Below, piece by piece: positions 7,468 to 11,839 of a stretch of DNA of 11,839 nucleotides. The translations under genes were made by a program, and so were the position numbers. Positions within the stretch are counted from its first letter, which is position 1; every line of letters begins with the position of its first letter. The stretch is from Kaistia algarum (lineage in GTDB: Bacteria > Pseudomonadota > Alphaproteobacteria > Rhizobiales > Kaistiaceae), in the NCBI RefSeq assembly GCF_026343945.1, contig NZ_JAPKNJ010000007.1, positions 1 through 11,839 of the forward strand, given 5' to 3'. The notes under the pieces are model-generated. The model saw nothing but the letters and a program-made list of their open reading frames with translations. It did no database searches and had not been told where the DNA came from.

Positions 7468-8190
7468 CTATTCCTGCCGCTGTCCCGTGAGGCTCAGCAG
7501 CAACTGGAAGAGGTTGATGAAGTTCAGATAGAGCGAGAAGGCGCCGAAGACCGCCATCTTCTGCCGAGATTCCGCATCGAAATGCTCGGCATATTGTTCC
7601 TTGATCGACTGCGTGTCCCAGGCGGTGAGGCCGACGAAGACGACGACGCCGATCATCGAGATGGCGAATTGCAGCGCGGTCGAGCCGAGGAAGATGTTGA
7701 CGATGCTCGCGATGATGACGCCGATCAGGCCCATGATCAGGAACGAGCCGAAGCGCGAGAGGTCCCGCTTGGTCGTGTAGCCGTAGAGGCTGGTGGCGCC
7801 GAACATCGCGGCGGCGATGAAGAAGGTGCGGGCGATGCTCGTCCCGGTGAACACCAGGAAGATCGACGCCATGGACAGGCCCATGACGGCGCAGAAGGCC
7901 CAGAACATCAACTGCGCCGACGAGGCCGACATCTGCTGGATGCGGAACGAGAAGAAGAGAACGAAAGCCAGCGGCGCCAGCATCACCACCCATTTGAGCG
8001 GCGACGAGAAGATCGGCACATAAAGTGCCGGCGTCGTGCCGACGATCAGGGCGACAATACCGGTCAGGACCAGTCCGAGACCCATATAATTGTAGATGCG
8101 CAGCATATGCTGGCGCAGCCCCTCATCGAAGAGGGCGCCGTCGACCCGGGCGCCTGCCTGCCAGCGCGATCCAAAATTCGGGGTGTTCAT
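7468..8190 (-). CDS. Bax inhibitor-1/YccA family membrane protein
   Basis: Polytopic inner-membrane protein of the BI-1 (UPF0005/TMBIM) family, 240 residues. Bacterial members include E. coli YccA, which modulates the FtsH protease, and B. subtilis YetJ, a pH-sensitive calcium leak channel. About seven membrane segments are visible: near 33-51, 66-82, 92-113, 117-136, 147-169, 172-190 and 213-234. Family motifs include YGYTTKRDLS at 136-145, TAWDTQSIKEQY at 189-200 and FGAFSLYLNFINLFQLLLSL at 215-234. Asp192 matches the first Asp of the di-aspartyl sensor; the second position looks like Asn223. The start at 8190 has AGGGAG just upstream and a family-like N-terminus; the longer frame to 8295 would run into the anti-sigma gene. 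It begins 25 bases after the anti-sigma stop, so it is probably in the same operon. Confidence 0.9.
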   Translation of the reverse strand: MNTPNFGSRWQAGARVDGALFDEGLRQHMLRIYNYMGLGLVLTGIVALIVGTTPALYVPIFSSPLKWVVMLAPLAFVLFFSFRIQQMSASSAQLMFWAFCAVMGLSMASIFLVFTGTSIARTFFIAAAMFGATSLYGYTTKRDLSRFGSFLIMGLIGVIIASIVNIFLGSTALQFAISMIGVVVFVGLTAWDTQSIKEQYAEHFDAESRQKMAVFGAFSLYLNFINLFQLLLSLTGQRQE

Positions 8191-8196
8191 TCCGTG

Positions 8197-8203
8197 TCTC
8201 CCT
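8197..8203 (-). promoter_or_regulatory. Shine-Dalgarno AGGGAGA choosing the BI-1 start
   Basis: The - strand reads AGGGAGA with a 6-base spacer before the ATG at 8190. It lies in the 25-base gap after the anti-sigma stop. It fixes the start against a frame that extends upstream to 8295. Confidence 0.65.
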
Positions 8204-8215
8204 GCTGTGTCCAAA

Positions 8216-8992
8216 TCAGTTGAGTGAGCCGGCCAGTTGCTCGGCGGCCCGTTCGAGATCGCGCGACCCGGCAGCGGCGACCAGCGCATAGGCAACTTCG
8301 CCGCGCTGCCAATAAGCGGCGTTCAGATCGCCGTCATGCACCAGCGTTGCCGGAACGACATCGAAGATCCCCGGGCGCGCCGCGAACAGCGACAAGGTGC
8401 CGATCGCGCCACCGCGGATCGCCATCTCGACGCTCGGCCCGTTGCTCGACGGAAAGATCTGCGCGTCGGCGACCTTCCAGTCGGCCGGAAGCGCGGGCAT
8501 GCCGATCGCCGTCGCGGCGCGGATCTCCGCCGGATCATAATTCGGCGCCACGGGCTGCGAATGCATGCCGGCCCGCAGCAGCGCGGTGCGGTGGGCGCGG
8601 ATCGCTTCAGCGACATAGGCGGGCGGCGCCGCCGAAGCAGCTACCTTGCCGATGCCGAGCGAGCCGAAGCCGAGATGGGCCGCGCCCCAGCCGATGCCGA
8701 CGAGGATCAACGCCGCGGCGACGCCGCGAAGCCTGCGGAAGAAGCGATCTCTCGAAAGGCCACGCTCCAGCCGGCGCGCCGCGTCCGCCGACCGCGAATC
8801 GATCCGTCGCGGCGCATCGCCGAGCGCCAGGCGCAGTTCGTCCCGGATGCGAAGATCGGCCATTATTTGCATAGCGGCTTGGGGATTGCCGGACAGCCAT
8901 GCCTCGACCTCGATCCGGCGGGCAGCAGGCAGTTGATCCTCCAGATAGGACTGGAGATCGAACTCGGTCACATCTTCAACGCGACGATCCAT
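8216..8992 (-). CDS. Membrane-anchored anti-sigma factor
   Basis: Likely holds the adjacent ECF sigma factor at the inner membrane until an envelope signal arrives. It has 258 residues. The cytoplasmic N-terminus (about 1-88) contains FDLQSYLEDQLPAARRIEVE at 11-30 and WLSGNPQAA near 32-40, the helix pattern of anti-sigma domains. No HxxxCxxC zinc motif is present. One membrane segment follows at about 90-112, then an Ala-rich extracytoplasmic domain with AEAIRAHRTALLRAG near 128-142 and a C-terminal DLERAAEQLAGSLN. This layout matches FecR/RskA-type or ChrR-less transmembrane anti-sigmas. The start at 8992 is chosen for its strong GGGAGGG site; an upstream ATG at 9049 would overlap the sigma gene more deeply. 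It overlaps the sigma gene by 17 bases, which is typical of such pairs. Confidence 0.85.
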   Translation of the reverse strand: MDRRVEDVTEFDLQSYLEDQLPAARRIEVEAWLSGNPQAAMQIMADLRIRDELRLALGDAPRRIDSRSADAARRLERGLSRDRFFRRLRGVAAALILVGIGWGAAHLGFGSLGIGKVAASAAPPAYVAEAIRAHRTALLRAGMHSQPVAPNYDPAEIRAATAIGMPALPADWKVADAQIFPSSNGPSVEMAIRGGAIGTLSLFAARPGIFDVVPATLVHDGDLNAAYWQRGEVAYALVAAAGSRDLERAAEQLAGSLN

Positions 8993-9527
8993 CCGACCCT
9001 CCCACGACCCAGAGATGCGCCCGGCGTTCGTCGCCGGCTTTGCCGCCATTTTCCATGGCGCGAAGGCTGGCGCGGGCCCGGGAAAGCCGGGACATGAGCG
9101 TCCCGATCGGAACCTCCAGCGTCACGGCGGCCTCGGCAAAGGTGAACCCTTCGATGGCGACGAGGTGCAGCGCGGCCCGCTGCTCTTCCGGCAGCGCCAT
9201 AAAGGCGCGGCGCACCTCCGCGAGGCGCATGTGATCATCCTGCGCCGGGGCGAGATGGGGATCCTGCAATTCGGCGACGCGCTCCATCCGCCGGGCCTCG
9301 GCGCTGCGGGAGCGCTGCCGGTCGATGAAGACATTGTGGAGGATCGACAGCAGCCACGGCCCCAGCTGCCGGCCTTCGCGATAGGAGCCGCGCTTCTCAT
9401 AGGCCCGCAGCAGGGCCTCCTGCACGAGATCCTCGCTATCGATATCGCTACGCGTCAGCGACCGCGCATAGCGGCGCAGCGACACGAGATGACCGACCAC
9501 ATCGAAACGGCTAGTTTCTGCAACCAT
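8976..9527 (-). CDS. ECF-family RNA polymerase sigma factor
   Basis: Group 4 (extracytoplasmic function) sigma factor of 183 residues, the usual length. Region 2 spans about 12-75, with SEDLVQEALLRAYEKRGSY at 31-49 (core binding and -10 recognition) and LGPWLLSILHNVFIDRQR at 55-72. A short linker follows, then region 4 at about 103-157: MALPEEQRAALHLVAIEGFT at 110-129 and the helix-turn-helix FAEAAVTLEVPIGTLMSRLS at 130-149. The C-terminal tail of about 25 residues is weakly conserved and overlaps the anti-sigma start. The ATG at 9527 lacks a strong Shine-Dalgarno. It is the first gene of a probable sigma/anti-sigma/BI-1 operon. Many such sigmas control their own promoter, but I could not identify a convincing -35/-10 pair in the upstream region. 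The regulon is unknown. Confidence 0.92.
   Translation of the reverse strand: MVAETSRFDVVGHLVSLRRYARSLTRSDIDSEDLVQEALLRAYEKRGSYREGRQLGPWLLSILHNVFIDRQRSRSAEARRMERVAELQDPHLAPAQDDHMRLAEVRRAFMALPEEQRAALHLVAIEGFTFAEAAVTLEVPIGTLMSRLSRARASLRAMENGGKAGDERRAHLWVVGGSDGSSR
8997..9003 (-). promoter_or_regulatory. Shine-Dalgarno GGGAGGG choosing the anti-sigma start
   Basis: A near-perfect purine-rich site on the - strand with a 4-5 base spacer before the ATG at 8992. It lies inside the 3' end of the sigma gene. It decides the start against the in-frame ATG at 9049 and suggests efficient, coupled anti-sigma synthesis. Confidence 0.7.
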
Positions 9528-9600
9528 GCTTCATATACGGAACCGCGGCCGATCTTCATCCAACGTCAAAACGAAAAAGCGATGTCCCGGCGGGAAAGCG

Positions 9601-9630
9601 AGGCGAAGGCCCCCTGCCCTCGCCTTTCTC
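9601..9630 (+). terminator. Terminator-like hairpin inside the divergent promoter region
   Basis: Stem aggcga/tcgcct (9601-9606 with 9620-9625), one mismatch, then ggc/gcc (9608-9610 with 9616-9618) around a 5-base loop. On the + strand it runs into TTTCTC. No gene is seen upstream in this orientation, so it may end a short RNA, insulate pgm from antisense transcription, or be an untranslated leader structure of the sigma mRNA. Confidence 0.35.
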
Positions 9631-9743
9631 CAAGCCGCCAGCATATTGTCCTTTGGGCCGCCGTCGATCGAACGCTGTCGATAAAGACAATGTCATAGGG
9701 CGCGAACTATGATGGGTCCAAAGTGCATCGTTGCGGCGACACA

Positions 9744-9748
9744 GGGAG
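9744..9748 (+). promoter_or_regulatory. Shine-Dalgarno GGGAG for pgm
   Basis: GGGAG lies 6 bases before the ATG at 9755 and supports this start over an in-frame TTG at 9731. Confidence 0.6.
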
Positions 9749-9754
9749 AACAGG

Positions 9755-11410
9755 ATGTCGGAAGCCACGCTCAATCCTCTGGCGGGAAAGCCCGTTCCGC
9801 GCTCGCTGCTGGCCAACATCCCCCGGTTGATGACTGCCTATTTCGCGCTGACACCGGATCCAACGATCCCCACGCAGCGCGTCGCATTCGGCACGTCCGG
9901 TCATCGTGGCTCCGCCTTCGCCGCCGGCTTCAACGAGGCGCATATCCTGGCGATTACGCAGGCGGTCTGCCTCTATCGGGCCCAGGCGGGGATCACCGGG
10001 CCGCTCTTCATCGGTATGGACAGCCACGCCCTGTCCGAGGCGGCGCAGACCTCCGCCATCGAGGTCCTGGCTGCCAACGGCGTCGAGACCTTCATCGACG
10101 AGCATGGCGGCTATACGCCGACGCCGGTGATCTCGCATGCGATCCTGACCTATAATCGCGGCCGCACCGAGGGCCTGGCGGACGGGATCGTGATCAGCCC
10201 GTCCCACAATCCGCCAGACGAAGGCGGCTTCAAATATAACCCGACGAATGGCGGCCCCGCCGATGTCGATGTCACCGGCTGGATCGGCAAGGCAGCCAAC
10301 GCGTTCCTCGCCGCGAAGCTCGAGGGCGTGAAGCGGATACCCTATGCCCGCGCCGTGAAAGCGGCCTGCATCCACCCCTATGACTTCATCACCCCCTATG
10401 TCGCCGACCTCGCCAATGTCGTCGATATGGAGGCCATCCGCGCGGCAGGCGTGCGGATCGGCATCGATCCGCTCGGCGGCGCGGCGGTGCGCTATTGGGA
10501 ACCGACGATCGAACGCTACAAGATCGACGCCACCGTCGTGAACGACGTCGTCGATTCGACCTTCAGCTTCATGACGGCGGATTGGGACGGCAAAATCCGC
10601 ATGGACTGTTCCTCGCCCTATGCCATGGCGCCGCTGATCGCGCTTCGGGACAAATTCGACGTCGCCTTCGCCAACGATACCGACGCCGACCGCCACGGCA
10701 TCGTCACGCCCTCCGGCGGACTGATGAACCCGAACGCCTTCCTGGCCGCGTCAATCGCCTATCTGTGCGCCAACCGGCCGGAATGGAGCGTCGACAGCGC
10801 CTTCGGCAAGACGGCCGTCTCCAGCGGCATGATCGACCGCGTCACCGCCAAGATGGGGCGCAAGCTCGTCGAAGTCCCGGTGGGCTTCAAATGGTTCAGC
10901 CAGGGCCTGATCGACGGCACCCTCGCCTTTGGCGGCGAGGAAAGCGCCGGCGCTTCGTTCCTGCGCCGCGACGGCTCGGTGTGGACCACGGACAAGGACG
11001 GGCTGATCATGGGCCTGCTCGCGGCCGAGATCACCGCGCGAACCGGCGGGGACCCGAACCAGCTCTATCAGTCGACGACCGCCGATCTCGGCAAATCCTA
11101 TTATGCGCGCATCGACGCCCCGGCGACCGTCGAGCAGAAGGCCATCCTCGGCAAGCTCGACCCGGCCAAGATCGACGCCAAGGAACTGGCGGGTGAGCCG
11201 GTTCTGGCCAGGCTGACGCGAGCGCCCGGCAACAATGAATCCATCGGCGGCATCAAGGTCGTCACCGAAAATGGCTGGTTCGCCGCGCGGCCTTCGGGGA
11301 CGGAGAACGTCTACAAGATCTATGCGGAGAGCTTTCGCAGCGCCGAGCATCTCAAGCAGATACAGACCGACGCCCAGGCCGTCGTCGCGCGCGTATTCGA
11401 GGCGCCGTGA
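9755..11410 (+). CDS. pgm: Phosphoglucomutase (alpha-D-glucose phosphate-specific)
   Basis: Interconverts glucose-6-phosphate and glucose-1-phosphate in the cytoplasm, feeding UDP-glucose and other nucleotide sugars for polysaccharide, or glycogen breakdown. The 551-residue length is close to E. coli Pgm (546) and the order of motifs is that of the alpha-phosphohexomutase family. Domain 1 has VAFGTSGHRGSAF at 43-55 and the catalytic phosphoserine loop ISPSHNPPDEGG at 147-158 with Ser150. Domain 2 carries the magnesium loop NDTDADRHG at 307-315 (Asp308, Asp310, Asp312). Domain 3 has the sugar-binding FGGEESAGASF at 392-402. Domain 4 ends with the phosphate-binding AARPSGTENVYKIYAESF. The ATG at 9755 is preferred because of its GGGAG site. 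It is monocistronic here, divergent from the sigma gene, and separated from the EPS cluster by about 3 kb, though its product would supply such a pathway. Confidence 0.95.
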   Translation: MSEATLNPLAGKPVPRSLLANIPRLMTAYFALTPDPTIPTQRVAFGTSGHRGSAFAAGFNEAHILAITQAVCLYRAQAGITGPLFIGMDSHALSEAAQTSAIEVLAANGVETFIDEHGGYTPTPVISHAILTYNRGRTEGLADGIVISPSHNPPDEGGFKYNPTNGGPADVDVTGWIGKAANAFLAAKLEGVKRIPYARAVKAACIHPYDFITPYVADLANVVDMEAIRAAGVRIGIDPLGGAAVRYWEPTIERYKIDATVVNDVVDSTFSFMTADWDGKIRMDCSSPYAMAPLIALRDKFDVAFANDTDADRHGIVTPSGGLMNPNAFLAASIAYLCANRPEWSVDSAFGKTAVSSGMIDRVTAKMGRKLVEVPVGFKWFSQGLIDGTLAFGGEESAGASFLRRDGSVWTTDKDGLIMGLLAAEITARTGGDPNQLYQSTTADLGKSYYARIDAPATVEQKAILGKLDPAKIDAKELAGEPVLARLTRAPGNNESIGGIKVVTENGWFAARPSGTENVYKIYAESFRSAEHLKQIQTDAQAVVARVFEAP

Positions 11411-11434
11411 ACGACGCCGCGACCGGGGCGCCGC

Positions 11435-11476
11435 GGTCCTCGCCGCTGGCCGAGGTGGAACGGAGCGGCGAGGATC
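11435..11476 (+). terminator. Long hairpin just after pgm
   Basis: An 11-base-pair perfect stem (11437-11447 with 11464-11474), extendable by a G-U and a G-C pair to 11435/11476, encloses a 16-base loop. It starts 25 bases after the pgm stop. There is no T-run after it, so it is either a rho-dependent end with a stabilising 3' structure or a weak intrinsic terminator. Confidence 0.5.
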
Positions 11477-11550
11477 GGCTCGCCGGTTCGGGCAATCTCT
11501 GCTGAAGCCGAGAATCGAACGGAGGCGGCGCTCTTCGGTCCGGGTCTTCC

Positions 11551-11562
11551 CGTAGCGCTACG
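11551..11562. repeat. Perfect 12-base palindrome CGTAGCGCTACG
   Basis: A perfect self-complementary 12-mer in non-coding DNA. It could be a dimer-protein operator or chance; nothing else nearby points to its function. Confidence 0.35.
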
Positions 11563-11668
11563 ACTCCGGCGGCCGTCGCGCGGGTCGAAAGGCGCTGCGA
11601 TCGCAGGAATCCGCGTTCGCTGCGGCGCGCCCGCCAAACCAGGCGGCCGCCACCCTGACCGAAGCGCA

Positions 11669-11699
11669 ACCGCCCGCTCGATGCCATCGGCCGGGCGGT
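11669..11699. terminator. Two-tier hairpin in the non-coding tail
   Basis: Outer stem accgcccg/cgggcggt (11669-11676 with 11692-11699), a 2-base internal loop, then cgat/atcg (11679-11682 with 11686-11689) around a 3-base loop. No T-run follows on the + strand. It may end a transcript arriving from the right or be a structured RNA element. Confidence 0.4.
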
Positions 11700-11822
11700 C
11701 CTTGACGCGTTCTCATTCCAGCCTCCGACCACCGGCTGACCGGCTCGGAATGCCCATCGTCGCAGGCGTCCCCTCCACGCGTACCGCTCGATCACGCCTC
11801 TGTGCCGGCCGCGCTCGTGCAA

Positions 11823-11839
11823 GCCGTGCGCCGCACGGC
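11823..11839. repeat. Inverted repeat at the window end
   Basis: gccgtgcg and cgcacggc are perfect complements separated by one base, and the repeat ends exactly at the window edge. It is too tight for a normal RNA hairpin loop, so a protein-binding palindrome is more plausible than a terminator. Confidence 0.3.

Larger units (their letters stand above)
9528..9754. promoter_or_regulatory. Divergent intergenic region between sigma factor and pgm
   Basis: These 227 bases lie between two divergently transcribed genes and must hold both promoters. Towards pgm, TATGAT at 9708-9713 resembles a -10 box, with AAGACA at 9684-9689 as a poor -35 at an 18-base spacing. Around it are alternating TGTC/GACA tetrads (9676-9694). 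A terminator-like hairpin lies at 9601-9625. No clear ECF-type -35 (GGAAC or similar) with a correctly spaced -10 is seen on the - strand, so the sigma promoter remains unplaced. Confidence 0.5.
11411..11839. other. Gene-less stretch with several inverted repeats
   Basis: I see no recognisable protein, tRNA or rRNA gene in these 429 bases. Open frames exist on both strands (for example 11352-11822 on the - strand) but give low-complexity Arg/Ala/Pro-rich translations without family motifs, as expected from random high-GC DNA. What stands out is secondary structure: strong hairpins at 11435-11476 and 11669-11699, a 12-base palindrome at 11551-11562 and an inverted repeat at the window end. A downstream gene or its regulatory region may begin beyond the window. 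Confidence 0.6.

Noticed and set aside
9539..9567. GGAAC at 9539 with CGTC at 9564, reminiscent of an EcfG-type promoter
   Set aside because: The spacing is 20 bases instead of 16-17, the -10 does not read CGTT, and no gene follows in a sensible position on that strand.
9707..10696. Antisense open frame of 329 codons opposite pgm
   Set aside because: pgm has intact catalytic motifs along its whole length; the antisense translation is a Gly/Asp/Arg-rich shadow.
11500..11530. A tRNA T-loop-like GTTCGATTC on the - strand
   Set aside because: The flanking bases do not form a 5-bp T stem, and no anticodon or acceptor arms are found around it.
11352..11822. A 156-codon - strand open frame at the right end
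   Set aside because: It overlaps the pgm 3' end, is Arg/Ser/Pro-rich, lacks a motif and spans the hairpins of the non-coding tail.

Overview
The window reads as chromosomal DNA of a GC-rich alphaproteobacterium, most likely of the Hyphomicrobiales (Rhizobiales). This rests on base composition, an ExoD-family protein, a BI-1/YccA protein with an alphaproteobacterial-type C-terminus, and the style of the ECF sigma/anti-sigma pair. The genus cannot be told from the sequence. I see no insertion sequence, phage gene, tRNA, rRNA or CRISPR array.

Left part (1-6677, all + strand): an exopolysaccharide cluster of colanic-acid type. In order it holds the 3' part of gmd (GDP-mannose 4,6-dehydratase, cut by the window edge at the catalytic lysine), a WcaI-like GT4 glycosyltransferase, a GT2 glycosyltransferase, a second GT4 glycosyltransferase, a WcaF-like O-acetyltransferase, an extended-SDR sugar epimerase/dehydratase, and an exported SGNH/GDSL hydrolase. 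The genes are close together. The second GT4 gene and wcaF overlap at an ATGA, and the hydrolase start lies just past the SDR stop. Together they suggest synthesis of a GDP-deoxyhexose, sequential sugar transfer to a lipid-linked repeat unit, and acetylation, with possible later deacetylation outside the cytoplasm. No flippase, polymerase or priming transferase is in view, so the cluster must continue to the left or lie elsewhere.

Middle part (6698-9527, all - strand): an exoD-like membrane gene converges on the EPS cluster. Upstream of it, and separated by a strong hairpin, is a compact three-gene unit transcribed in the order ECF sigma factor, membrane-anchored anti-sigma factor, BI-1/YccA-family membrane protein. 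The sigma and anti-sigma genes overlap by 17 bases and the third gene starts 25 bases after the second, so they are probably one operon. This linkage is the most interesting functional hint in the window.

Right part (9528-11839): a 227-base divergent intergenic region with a terminator-like hairpin, then pgm (phosphoglucomutase, + strand), which supplies glucose-1-phosphate for nucleotide sugars. It is followed by 429 bases without a recognisable gene but with several strong inverted repeats.

Overall this is a carbohydrate-envelope region with an embedded envelope-stress-type regulator. I found no wholly new system. The most worthwhile leads are the sigma/anti-sigma/BI-1 operon, an Asp-to-Asn change at a probable sensor position in the BI-1 protein, the acetyltransferase/hydrolase pairing, and the structured non-coding tail.
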